This document shows, piece after piece, positions 27,192 to 35,201 of a stretch of DNA of 64,000 nucleotides. The notes below the pieces were generated by a model. The model saw nothing but the letters and a program-made list of their open reading frames with translations, did not search any database and was not told where the DNA came from. Numbering within the stretch: position 1 is the first letter of the stretch; each line of letters opens with the position of its first letter. The DNA comes from Chloroflexota bacterium (GTDB taxonomy: Bacteria; Chloroflexota; Anaerolineae; Anaerolineales; Villigracilaceae): assembly GCA_016213105.1 (NCBI GenBank), contig JACRBN010000012.1:62001-126000 (forward strand). The letters are read 5' to 3'. The position numbers were made by a program, and so were the translations under genes.

Positions 27192-28469
27192 CGGTGGTAT
27201 AACGAAAAGTGTGTAAATTGAAGAGGGAGTCTTGGTATCCTTGCAGGTAACCGAACCAAAACAAGGAAAAAGCCATGACTCCCAAAACAAATCATAAGCA
27301 AATCGACGCAGACAGTCAAGCCACAATACAAGAGTTGCTTCGTGAAAAAATGAGGCTGGCGATCAAGCTGACTGTCATTCAGACGCTGGAAGAAGAAGTT
27401 GAAGCATTCGTAAAAGCCGAACCTTACCAAAGGAGCAAAGAGCGACGAGATTATCGCAATGGTAGCTATCGGCGCGACCTGGGGACTTCGATGGGTGTGA
27501 TCGAAGATTTGCCTGTGCCGCGAACCCACAAGGGATTTCGGAGCGAAATCTTCGAACGCTACCAAAGACGGCAGGCGGAGCTGGATAGAAGCATCTGTGA
27601 GATGTTCGTACAGGGCGTGAGTACCGAGAAAGTCGGTGGGATCGTAGAAATCCTGAGCAGCAGTCATCCCAGCCCTTCCACGGTTTCGCGGATTTTCCAT
27701 ACCTTGGCAGGGGAGTTTGCAGATTGGAAGAAGCGTCCGCTCCAGTCGCATTATCTGTATGTAATTGCCGATGGAACATACTTCAGCGTGATTTATGATG
27801 GTCAGGGCGAAAAAATGCCGATTTTAGCGGTGATCGGGATTGATTTGGAAGGAAAACGAGAGGTGTTAGGCTTCACCACAGGCGATCGGGAAAACCAGCA
27901 GGCTTGGGAAGACTTGTTGGAAGACCTGAAAGTGCGCGGTGCAAAAACGATTGACTTATGGATCACGGATGGCGGCAAAGCCATGATCAACGCCATTGAA
28001 AACAAGTTCCCAACCAGCAAACGTCAACGCTGTGTCAAACATAAAATGGAGAATGTCTTGGGCTACATCCCAAAGACACAACATGACCAGGTCTATCCTG
28101 AACTCCGAGCCATTTTCTATCAAGCCAATCGTGAGAAGGCCGAGCAAACCGCTGCCGCTTTTTTTGCCAAGTACGAAAATATCTATCCAACCGCCACCGA
28201 CTGCTTGCGACGCGACTTGGATACCTGCCTGACCTTCTATCAGTTTCCTGAAAGCCACTGGAGGTGTATCCGAACTTCAAATGCTATCGAAAGACTCTTT
28301 CAAGAAGTCAAAAAGCGCAGCCACAAAATGGCAGCCGCTTTCCGCAATGAAAACAGTTGTTTGTTGTTATTCTATGCGGTCATTCGCAGCGTCAAATTCA
28401 GAAAAATCTCGGTGCCTGCCATGGCTACCTCTCAATCTGAGATTTTACACAACTCTTGACATACTACCG
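27192..28469. mobile_element. IS256-family (Mutator-type) insertion sequence
   Basis: About 1.28 kb. The left end CGGTGGTATAACGA and right end (complement) CGGTAGTATGTCAA form imperfect inverted repeats, about 20 matches in 28 positions. No exact target duplication flanks it: left GACAAGCCA, right GAGAAGTCG. The flanks are remnants of two different genes (hsdR-like and ISKra4), so the element probably caused an adjacent deletion. Confidence 0.8.
27275..28459 (+). CDS. IS256-family transposase
   Basis: 394 residues, ATG at 27275 behind AAGGA. The Mutator-type DDE triad is visible: [19 protein letters not shown] and the Glu in [14 protein letters not shown], plus the [13 protein letters not shown] segment typical of the family. 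Length is normal and the frame unbroken, so it is likely active. It is unrelated to the IS at 20739. Confidence 0.92.
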   Translation: MTPKTNHKQIDADSQATIQELLREKMRLAIKLTVIQTLEEEVEAFVKAEPYQRSKERRDYRNGSYRRDLGTSMGVIEDLPVPRTHKGFRSEIFERYQRRQAELDRSICEMFVQGVSTEKVGGIVEILSSSHPSPSTVSRIFHTLAGEFADWKKRPLQSHYLYVIADGTYFSVIYDGQGEKMPILAVIGIDLEGKREVLGFTTGDRENQQAWEDLLEDLKVRGAKTIDLWITDGGKAMINAIENKFPTSKRQRCVKHKMENVLGYIPKTQHDQVYPELRAIFYQANREKAEQTAAAFFAKYENIYPTATDCLRRDLDTCLTFYQFPESHWRCIRTSNAIERLFQEVKKRSHKMAAAFRNENSCLLLFYAVIRSVKFRKISVPAMATSQSEILHNS

Positions 28470-29344
28470 GAGAAGTCGTATCCAAAGTCGATCGGGATGG
28501 CAAACAAGTAGCTCACGCCGAAAACTTGAGTTATTTTTCGCGCAAAGTAAATGCAGAAACCTTTCAGCGCTTGGCGCTGGTGGAAATGCAGCGACGTAGT
28601 GTGGAAAAAGCCAAGAAGGTGGCTGCTGTTATGGATGGGGCCGAATGGGAACAAGGGTTTACAGACTACCACTGTCCGCAGGCCACTCGCATTCTGGATT
28701 TCCCCCACGCTGCCGAACATATGAACTTGATCGGCGAAGCCTTGCATGGCCAGCATACCCCGGAAAGCCAAGCCTGGTTGAGCGATTGTCTGCACAGCCT
28801 GAAACATGAAGGGCCAAACCAACTACTGCTGGAACTCCAACAACTCCAACAGGCTTATCCCGACAAGCAAGCCATTGCCAGTCACCTGGTTTACCTGGAA
28901 AAACGCAGAGCACAGATGCAATATCCTCAATTTCAAGCTCAAGGCTGGCCAATTGGCAGTGGCATTGTAGAAAGTGGAAATAAACTCGTGATCGAAGTCC
29001 GCTTGAAAGGGTCGGGGATGCACTGGGCAGAAAACCATGTCAATCCGATACTGGCGCTCCGTAATGTGATTTGCTCAGATCGGTGGAAGGAAGAATGGCC
29101 GAAAACCGAAGCCAAGCTCCGTCAACAAGCCAGACAGCGGCGAACCCTTTTACATCGCGCTCGACAAGTTGCGCCTGCCGCTGAGCCTGCCCCACCCAAT
29201 CCGCTGGTGGATGATCTGATCCTCCCTCATATCCCCGAGCCCCTGGCTCAGGATGACAAGCCCAAAAAGCCAAAACCTAACCCCTGGCGCAACTTCTTGC
29301 ATGGCAAGGCGCTTTATCGGCCATCTACTCCCCCGAAAAATTGA
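28460..29344 (+). pseudogene. ISKra4-family transposase, C-terminal fragment
   Basis: The frame opens after a stop at 28457-28459 directly at the IS256 right end and reads GEVVSKVDRDGKQVAHAENL onward for about 294 residues. ISKra4 hallmarks are MDGAEWEQGF, ATRILDFPHAAEHM and WPIGSGIVESGNK...RLKGSGMHWAE. The N-terminal part with the zinc ribbon is missing, so it cannot be active. The N-terminal remnant at 16043 has the same orientation and family, but I cannot show that both come from one element. Confidence 0.8.
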
Positions 29345-29368
29345 ACCACACCCGCATTAACGTCCTGA

Positions 29369-29397
29369 TTGACTTAGAACGTGTGTTCTAATATAAT
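29369..29397 (+). promoter_or_regulatory. Consensus promoter with SOS-type palindrome between -35 and -10
   Basis: TTGACT (29369-29374) and TATAAT (29392-29397) are 17 bases apart, a near-ideal sigma-70 promoter. Filling that spacer is TTAGAACGTGTGTTCTAA (29374-29391), a perfect 18-base palindrome in its arms with the GAAC-N4-GTTC core of Gram-positive type LexA boxes. Transcription would start near 29404, only about 3 bases before the ATG at 29407, so the mRNA would be almost leaderless. LexA binding is inference. Confidence 0.75.
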
Positions 29398-29406
29398 GAA
29401 CGCAGA

Positions 29407-29829
29407 ATGTCTATCTGGAAACGCTTATTGCGCCTGATAGGCTTGCACCCTGACTCCGACCCTCGTACTTACCAGATCAGCGAAAGTATGCATACCACGC
29501 TGGCCACGCTTGCACAGCATGAGGGACGCCCTGAACACGAACTTGTCCATGACCTGTTGGCTGCCGGCCTGACCCAATACTACTCAACCGACGAACTCCT
29601 GCCGAAGTGGGAGTCTCTCTCTCCGCGCGAGAAGGATGTTGTGGCGCTCGTCTGCCTGGGATACACCAGCCGGCAGATCGCGGCGCGGTTGAGCATTTCC
29701 CCCGAGACGGTCAAGACCCGCATCAAGAATGCGCTGATCAAGTTCAACCTGCACAGCCGAACCGAATTGCGTTTGCTCCTGAAGGACTGGAATTTCAGCG
29801 CCTGGGATCCCCGCTGCTTCCCGGATTAA
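29407..29829 (+). CDS. RHH-like plus LuxR-type HTH regulator
   Basis: 140 residues. The N-terminal part (YQISESMHTTLATLAQHEGRPEHELVHDLLAAGL) looks like a ribbon-helix-helix fold. The C-terminal half is a LuxR HTH (LSPREKDVVALVCLGYTSRQIAARLSISPETVKTRIKNAL). No receiver domain is present. It is the first gene behind the SOS-type promoter and is followed by a terminator and the polymerase operon. It could be the operon's regulator, but a hairpin lies between them. Confidence 0.82.
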   Translation: MSIWKRLLRLIGLHPDSDPRTYQISESMHTTLATLAQHEGRPEHELVHDLLAAGLTQYYSTDELLPKWESLSPREKDVVALVCLGYTSRQIAARLSISPETVKTRIKNALIKFNLHSRTELRLLLKDWNFSAWDPRCFPD

Positions 29830-29978
29830 TGTCTACATTTTGCCATGCAAAAAGCCGGGCAGAAACCGGGATGTTCGTTTAGATACCTACGCAGCACCCT
29901 GTAAATATACACAGCCGGGCTGGCTCACCCGCCAGCCCTGCCGCCCCTGCATGGGGGAACCCAAGCTCCACCCGTCCC

Positions 29979-30004
29979 ATCCCCCGCGAGGGGATTTTTG
30001 TTTT
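29979..30004 (+). terminator. Intrinsic terminator between regulator and polymerase operon
   Basis: ATCCCC (29979-29984), a 5-base loop and GGGGAT (29990-29995) are followed by a T-rich run to 30004. A second hairpin, GGGCTGGC/GCCAGCCC, lies at 29917-29938. Only 25 bases remain before the next ATG and hold no promoter, so the polymerase genes probably depend on readthrough, which would make this an attenuator. Confidence 0.6.
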
Positions 30005-30029
30005 CCTGATTCCCGGCTATGCTGATGAA

Positions 30030-30548
30030 ATGAATGACCTGGACCTGCATCCCAACGGCTGGACTCTGTGGATCGTGCCGCGCCCGCTGCGCCATCGGCT
30101 GTTGATCGCCGCGGCGCAGGTGGCGTACAGCCGACCGTTGAGCGTGCTGGACTGCGGCCGCCAATATGACGCCACGGTGGTGGCGCGAGCTGCACGGGGC
30201 AGGGCGGAGATCATCGACCGCATCCAGGTGCAGCGGGCCTTCACCTGCTTCGAGGTGAGCAGGCTGATCCAGACCCATGCGGCCAGCCTGGCGCCTGTGC
30301 TGATCCTGGATTTGCTGGCAACCTTTCAGGATGAGAACGTGCCGTTCGGGATGCGGCGGCATCTGCTCGAAGAGTCAATCCTGTCCATGCAGGCATTGAA
30401 CCGCGGGGCGGGCCTGGCCGTGAGCGTGCATCCGCTGCCTGACTCTCCCGAAGCGCGTTGGATGCTGGACTGCCTGCGGTCGGCGGCCGCGCAGGTGCTG
30501 GCCTACGAAGCGCCTGCGCCGATGGCCACCCAGCCAGGATTGTTCTGA
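30030..30548 (+). CDS. RecA/Rad51-like protein lacking Walker A, with C-terminal clamp motif
   Basis: 172 residues. The fold order is that of RecA-like ATPases: WTLWIVPRPLRHRLLIAAAQVA where the P-loop should be (no GxxxxGK), then IDRIQVQRAFTCFEVSRLI, a Walker B-like strand PVLILDLLATFQDE (89-102) and AVSVHP. It would bind no ATP in the usual way, like ImuA-type paralogs of RecA. The last five residues, QPGLF, match the QxxLF sliding-clamp binding pentapeptide. Its stop overlaps the next start (TGATG). Function is inferred. Confidence 0.7.
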   Translation: MNDLDLHPNGWTLWIVPRPLRHRLLIAAAQVAYSRPLSVLDCGRQYDATVVARAARGRAEIIDRIQVQRAFTCFEVSRLIQTHAASLAPVLILDLLATFQDENVPFGMRRHLLEESILSMQALNRGAGLAVSVHPLPDSPEARWMLDCLRSAAAQVLAYEAPAPMATQPGLF

Positions 30549-30832
30549 TGGGCAGCGTCACCCCGACCATCACCGACCTGCTGCACAGCGAGCAGGAGAA
30601 CCTGGCCCGCTTTCGGCGGGCCTTGCGGCGCGAGGATCAGATCGTCTTCGACTCGCTGTTTGCGGCGGCCTACAAGCATCGAGCGGCGGCCGCGCACGCG
30701 GGACACCTGCTGCCCTTCGAGACCTTTCTGCTCTCGATGCAGCTTGAAAACCACAAGGAGATCCTGCACCTGCGCGAGGAAGTGGACAGCCTGCGCAAGC
30801 TGCTGGAAAGAATGGCGGGCGAACGTGAGTGA
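30548..30832 (+). CDS. Small helical coiled-coil protein in polymerase operon
   Basis: 94 residues, all helical: ITDLLHSEQENLARFRRALRREDQIVFDSLFAAA, then a heptad-like C-terminus (ENHKEILHLREEVDSLRKLLERM). There is no known domain. It overlaps the RecA-like gene by 1 base and the polymerase by 8 bases, so the three are translated together and probably form a complex. It may act as a bridging subunit. Confidence 0.68.
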   Translation: MGSVTPTITDLLHSEQENLARFRRALRREDQIVFDSLFAAAYKHRAAAAHAGHLLPFETFLLSMQLENHKEILHLREEVDSLRKLLERMAGERE

Positions 30833-33035
30833 GTACACGGGCTGGCTGCTCGATCTCTATCCGCATCCAGAGCGCGGACTGGCCCTATGGCTGTTGTGCG
30901 ACGACGGCCGACGGCGCTGTGTCTACCAGAATTTTCCCGTGACCTTTTATGCCGCAGGCCCTTCGGCGCGCCTGCGCGCGTTGTGGATGCACCTGCAAGC
31001 CCAGCCGCTGCGCATGCAGCTGGCGCGGGCGGAACGCCGTGACCTGTTTTGCGGGGAGACCGTGGTGCTCTCGGCGCGGCTCGAAGACCCAGCTGCGCTG
31101 ACGGCTCTTTACCCTCGCCTGGTGGAAGCCTTCCCCGACCTGACCTTCTACGATGCAGACTTGCACATTGCCCTGCGACATTCGGCGGAGTACGGAACCT
31201 TTCCGCTGGCGCGGATGGGCGTGAGCGTGGACGAACAAGAGCGCGTGCAGGAACTGGCCGTGCTGGACTCACGCTGGGAACTGGACCCCGAACCGCCGCC
31301 GTTTCGCATCCTGACCCTCGAACCCGAAGTCGACCCCTTCCATGCCAAGCCGCGGCATTTGCTGATCCACTCGGCGCGCGGGACTGCCTCGCTCGACCTC
31401 GAAGGCAACCCGTCCCTGCTGCCTGTGCTGAGTCTGATGATCAAGGAACATGACCCCGACCTGCTGATCACCTCGCGCGGGGATACCTGGCTGTTCCCGC
31501 TGCTGCTGGAACTCTCGAAAGAGCAGAATCGTCCTCTGCCGCTCAACCGCGACCCCGACCGACCGATGACCCAAAAAGCGGAACGCAGTTACTTTGCCTA
31601 CAACCAGGTCATCTACCGTGGACGGCAAATGCACCTGGCTGGACGGCTGCACGTCGACGCCGAGAACACGGTCATGTACCACGACTACGGTCTGCACGGC
31701 GTGATGGAGATGGCGCGCGTGACCTCGCTGCCGATCCAGACCGCGGCGCGCGTCTCGCCTGGCACGGGCATCTCGGCCATGCAGATCGTGACCGCACTGA
31801 AGCAGGGCATCCTGGTGCCGCAGCGCAAGGAGCAGGTGGAGCGGCCCAAGACGACCTCGGAACTCTTCCAGATGGACATGGGCGGGATGATCTATGACCC
31901 CATCGTCGGCCTGCACCGCGACGTGGCCGAAGTGGACTTTGTCTCGATGTACCCGAGCATCATGGTGCATTTCAACGTCTCGCCTGAAACGGTGGGAACG
32001 GCGCGTCCCACGGCAGACGTGGTACCCGAACTGGATATGATCGTGGATCGGAATCATCCTGGACTGGTGCCGCAAACGCTTGCGCCCCTGCTGGAGAAGC
32101 GCATCCGACTGAAGCAGACCCTGCTGGGGCTCTCGAAGTGGGACTGCCGCCACAAGGGCTACAAGGCACAGGCCGCGGCGCACAAGTGGCTGCTGGTGAC
32201 CTGCTTCGGATATTTGGGATATCGGAATGCACGCTTTGGACGCATTGAAGCGCACGAGGCTGTGACGGCCTACGGGCGCGAGATCCTGCTGCGCGCCAAG
32301 GAGGCGGCGGAGGACAGAGGCTATCGCGTTCTGCACATGTACGTGGATGGACTGTGGGTGCAGAAGGCGGGGCACGCCACGCCTGAACAGGTTCAGCCCT
32401 TGCTGGATGATATCCTCACACGCACGGGACTGCCGATCCTGCTGGATGGGATCTACCAGTGGGTGGCCTTCCTGCCCTCGCGCATGGATGCGCGCATCGC
32501 CGTGCCAAACCGCTACTTTGGAGTCTTTCAGGATGGGGAGATCAAGACGCGCGGCATCGAGACGCGCCGCCACGACACGCCCGTCTTTGTGGCGGAAACA
32601 CAGATGGAGATCCTGGAATGCCTGGCGCATGAAAAGATATCCGAGGCGCAGGCGGTTCTGCGGCGCAGGCTGATGGAGTTGAAAGCGGGTAAGGTGCCGC
32701 TCGAGAAGTTGATCGTGCGGATGACGGTGAGCCGCACGCTGGAGCAGTTCCGCTCGCCTTCGCCGACGGCGGTGGCGTTGCGACAGTTGGAGGCGGTGGG
32801 CAAGAGTCTGCGGCCTGGCCAGTACGTGCGGCTGGTGTACACGCGCGGGAAGGTGCGCGCGCGGGCCTGGGATCTGCCCGAGGCGATGGATCCGCGGACG
32901 GTGGACGTGGAGCGGTATGCAAGGTTGCTGCTGCGGGCGGGCGAGACGGTGCTGGGGCCGTTCGTGGGCGAGGCGTTGCCTCGCCCCTACGAGCCTGCTT
33001 TGCTGGGGGAGGATGGGCAGTTAAGGCTGTGGTGA
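30825..33035 (+). CDS. B-family DNA polymerase with altered motif C, probably catalytically impaired
   Basis: 736 residues from GTG at 30825, inside the end of the previous gene. Motif A is intact (DFVSMYPSIM, Asp371) and motif B is recognisable (KWLLVTCFGYLGYRNARFG, Lys454). Motif C reads YVDGLW (507-511) instead of YxDTDS: the second Asp, which binds catalytic metal in active PolB enzymes, is Leu510. The 3'-5' exonuclease region is degenerate too (LTLEPEVD for the Asp-x-Glu motif; no clear NxxxFD). PolB2-type paralogs with such losses exist and some are DNA-damage induced; this one sits behind an SOS-type promoter. A duplicated 3' end lies at 34423. Confidence 0.82.
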   Translation: MSEYTGWLLDLYPHPERGLALWLLCDDGRRRCVYQNFPVTFYAAGPSARLRALWMHLQAQPLRMQLARAERRDLFCGETVVLSARLEDPAALTALYPRLVEAFPDLTFYDADLHIALRHSAEYGTFPLARMGVSVDEQERVQELAVLDSRWELDPEPPPFRILTLEPEVDPFHAKPRHLLIHSARGTASLDLEGNPSLLPVLSLMIKEHDPDLLITSRGDTWLFPLLLELSKEQNRPLPLNRDPDRPMTQKAERSYFAYNQVIYRGRQMHLAGRLHVDAENTVMYHDYGLHGVMEMARVTSLPIQTAARVSPGTGISAMQIVTALKQGILVPQRKEQVERPKTTSELFQMDMGGMIYDPIVGLHRDVAEVDFVSMYPSIMVHFNVSPETVGTARPTADVVPELDMIVDRNHPGLVPQTLAPLLEKRIRLKQTLLGLSKWDCRHKGYKAQAAAHKWLLVTCFGYLGYRNARFGRIEAHEAVTAYGREILLRAKEAAEDRGYRVLHMYVDGLWVQKAGHATPEQVQPLLDDILTRTGLPILLDGIYQWVAFLPSRMDARIAVPNRYFGVFQDGEIKTRGIETRRHDTPVFVAETQMEILECLAHEKISEAQAVLRRRLMELKAGKVPLEKLIVRMTVSRTLEQFRSPSPTAVALRQLEAVGKSLRPGQYVRLVYTRGKVRARAWDLPEAMDPRTVDVERYARLLLRAGETVLGPFVGEALPRPYEPALLGEDGQLRLW

Positions 33036-33252
33036 TGGATGGCAGTTGAAAATAAGAGGAGATTCTGCTATAGTTCTTCTGAACTCGGGATGGGAATTTG
33101 GGAAGGTTCATATACACCGTCTGAGGGAAAACATTCAAGAAATGTGAGGCATAAAAGTGTCTTGCATGAGGCTTTTACAAGCCGCCAGGGATTCGCCAGG
33201 CTTTATCCAAACCTGGCGGAGCCAGATTTGCCGCGTCAAAACAAGGAGAAAA

Positions 33253-34410
33253 ATGTTCATTCACCGCAGAAAGCCAACCCAGTATTTCCTGATCGTGTCC
33301 ATTGTCGTCCTGGCCACATTCGCCTGTAATTTCATTACGGGCAACCCTTCAGGCGCAGTACCCACCGAAGCCGTTCTTCCAACGGCAATAACAGCAATGC
33401 CGACACTGACCCAAATTCCAGTGTCTCCCAACTCACTTCCCATGGACAACGGTCTGGTATTGGAGAGCGCCACCGATACCGAACGTGATTTGAGCAGCTA
33501 TCAGGTCACCTATCTGGAAGACCTGGCGGATGGTTTCTCGGGTGAGAACCAGAGCGAGGTGGATATGTATTTCGGGGAAACCCATCAATTCACCATCCAG
33601 CTTACTTCGGGCAAGCAGCCTTTGGTCTGGGCTACGGGCTGGTGTGCCCAGGGTGAAGAGACGCTCAAGAAAAATCTGGAAAACATCCAATTCGAAATGG
33701 CGGTCAACGGGCAGCCCGTGGACTTGCAACAGGTCTACAGAAGCAACAATGAGCATTCCTGGCACACGGCTGGCAACTATTGTCTTATCTATCGGATCCT
33801 TGTTAATAACTGGCCCGAAGGCACCACGACGCTTACATCCAAAACCATTCTTCAAGAATCTATCCATGATGGCATTGCAGAGCATGCCGCTGGTGAACTG
33901 ACCCGAACCTATACAGTTATCCGCTCGGGAGGAGCAGGCCAGAACAATTCCAATTCAGGAGGTCCCATCCTCGGCACCCAGAACGAGACCCAGACCGCGA
34001 TCAACAACGGTGTAAAAAGCGTCACGAGCCTGGCCGAGGGCACTCCATTTTCCTATAACGGAACCACCAGGTACGACGTCAAGTTAAACGCTGCGAGTGG
34101 GCCGTTGTTATGGTGGTCAAGCGGTTGGTGCGCGACGGACGACAAAATACTTGCCCAAAACCTGGGACTAATTCGTTTTGAGCTGCTAATGAATGATCAG
34201 CCTGTGACACTGGAAAAAGCGGTGCCCTATTTTTACAAAAATTCCGATGGTTTGTCCTGTTTCAGTTATGCGATCCTTATGCATGGCTGGAACTCGGACA
34301 CAACGGTGTTGACCTCAAAGATCATCATACAAGCTGCATTGAACGACGGCATTGATGATTATTCGGCAGGGGACGAGTTCGTCAGACATATTGTCATCAA
34401 CGGTCCATAG
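33253..34410 (+). CDS. Lipoprotein-like secreted protein with a duplicated domain
   Basis: 385 residues from the ATG at 33253, behind AAGGAG. The N-terminus is basic, then hydrophobic (FLIVSIVVLATFAC), with a possible lipidated Cys, followed by a Pro/Thr linker. Two similar domains follow, each with a WATGWCA or WSSGWCA motif, a segment F-E-(M/L)-x-N-(G/D)-Q-P-V, a second Cys (NYCLIY, LSCFSY) and a TTLTSK/TVLTSK strand; the two Cys may pair. No family is recognised. It is inserted between the polymerase and a degenerate copy of the polymerase 3' end. Confidence 0.68.
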   Translation: MFIHRRKPTQYFLIVSIVVLATFACNFITGNPSGAVPTEAVLPTAITAMPTLTQIPVSPNSLPMDNGLVLESATDTERDLSSYQVTYLEDLADGFSGENQSEVDMYFGETHQFTIQLTSGKQPLVWATGWCAQGEETLKKNLENIQFEMAVNGQPVDLQQVYRSNNEHSWHTAGNYCLIYRILVNNWPEGTTTLTSKTILQESIHDGIAEHAAGELTRTYTVIRSGGAGQNNSNSGGPILGTQNETQTAINNGVKSVTSLAEGTPFSYNGTTRYDVKLNAASGPLLWWSSGWCATDDKILAQNLGLIRFELLMNDQPVTLEKAVPYFYKNSDGLSCFSYAILMHGWNSDTTVLTSKIIIQAALNDGIDDYSAGDEFVRHIVINGP

Positions 34411-34422
34411 TCAGACGAAGCC

Positions 34423-34578
34423 GTGCAAGGTTTGCTGTTGCGGGCGGCGCGGGCAGTGCTGGAGCCGTTTGGAGAAGATTACATTGGCGCTTGTACACTG
34501 TTGCAAGCAGCTTTTGGGAGAAAAACGCATGGGACAACCACAAGGGAGGAACGGCAACTAAAATTATGGGAAGCATAA
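34423..34578 (+). pseudogene. Degenerate duplicate of the B-family polymerase 3' end
   Basis: The frame reads VQGLLLRAARAVLEPFGED and ends ERQLKLWEA plus stop. This aligns with the polymerase C-terminus ARLLLRAGETVLGPFVGE ... DGQLRLW at 32916-33035, at both protein and DNA level (for example TTGCTG-TTGCGGGCG). It starts 12 bases after the lipoprotein stop. It is a remnant left when cargo entered next to the polymerase gene, or a relic of a second polymerase. Confidence 0.72.
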
Positions 34579-34581
34579 AGG

Positions 34582-34667
34582 AACATGTGGGTTCTCGCTT
34601 GATGTGGGGAACCCACATGTTTCAGAGTTGCCGGTCGGAAGGCGAGGGAGAAGTCCGCCTTCCGACC
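34582..34667. repeat. Two adjacent perfect hairpins
   Basis: Hairpin 1: AACATGTGGGTTC (34582-34594) with its complement at 34609-34621, a 13-bp stem. Hairpin 2: GGTCGGAAGGCG (34633-34644) with its complement at 34656-34667, a 12-bp stem. Neither has a U-run. They sit between two gene-end remnants, so they may be old terminators of those genes brought together, or a recombination hot spot. Confidence 0.6.
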
Positions 34668-34680
34668 ATGAAGTGCGATG

Positions 34681-34753
34681 TTACGGAAGATCGAAGGCCG
34701 CAACCAGGAAGACTGCCATCTCGGCGCGGGTGATGACACTGCGCCTGTTCACC
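34681..34753 (-). pseudogene. 3' remnant of an SLH-domain gene
   Basis: On the minus strand the sequence reads RRSVITRAEMAVFLVAAFD then L-P and stop. This is the end of an SLH repeat, nearly identical to the ends of the genes at 47662 and 52112 (VTRAQMAVFLVAAFNLP). Nothing upstream of it in that frame is coding. It shows that another SLH gene once stood here in the opposite direction. Confidence 0.75.
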
Positions 34754-34805
34754 TACCGACACTATAGGGATACCGTCAGACCAAAACCAATATGATGTGG
34801 GGGCG

Positions 34806-35201
34806 ATGATTCTTCCATTTCTCCTTGCTGTCACCGTCAGTCTGTACGACTTGCGCACCCGCCGCATCCCGAATTGGTGCACCCTGCCCCTGCTCCTGGC
34901 CGGGCTGATCGCCCATTGGCCGGGTCACCTGGACTTGTGGCTGGCCACCTGGATTCTGCTTTTCGCCTGGACGGGGGAGGGGATGGGGGGCGGGGATGTC
35001 AAACTCTGGCTGGCCCTGTTGTGGATGCTGCCTGCCGAGTTTTCTTCATATCTGCTGGTTTTCCTGTTTACTTCCTTCCTGGGTACGGGCTTGCTCCAGA
35101 TCATCTGGCGGACGGTGCGGAAACGGCCTGCAACCGGCGATCTGGCCCCGGCCGCCTGGCGCACCCTGCCCTTCCTGCTCCTGTGCTGGCATGTACACTG
35201 A
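34806..35201 (+). CDS. TadV/CpaA-type prepilin peptidase (A24 family)
   Basis: 131 residues, about five membrane segments. The two catalytic Asp motifs of A24 peptidases are present: YDLRTRRIPNW near the N-terminus and GMGGGDVKLWLALLW in the middle. The enzyme cleaves Flp pilin leaders at the inner membrane, so the likely substrates are the pilin and TadE-like proteins at 11654-13079. The start could be ATG 34806 or GTG 34797. Its end overlaps the next ATG. Confidence 0.82.
   Translation: MILPFLLAVTVSLYDLRTRRIPNWCTLPLLLAGLIAHWPGHLDLWLATWILLFAWTGEGMGGGDVKLWLALLWMLPAEFSSYLLVFLFTSFLGTGLLQIIWRTVRKRPATGDLAPAAWRTLPFLLLCWHVH

Noticed and set aside
31269-32630. 453-codon open frame on the minus strand inside the polymerase gene
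   Set aside because: It mirrors a highly GC-biased gene with clear polymerase motifs on the plus strand. The minus frame has repetitive His/Arg/Gln composition and no recognisable domain.
33072-33085. Palindrome AGTTC-TTCT-GAACT as a second SOS box
   Set aside because: The half-sites are in the opposite order (GTTC...GAAC instead of GAAC...GTTC) and no promoter surrounds it.
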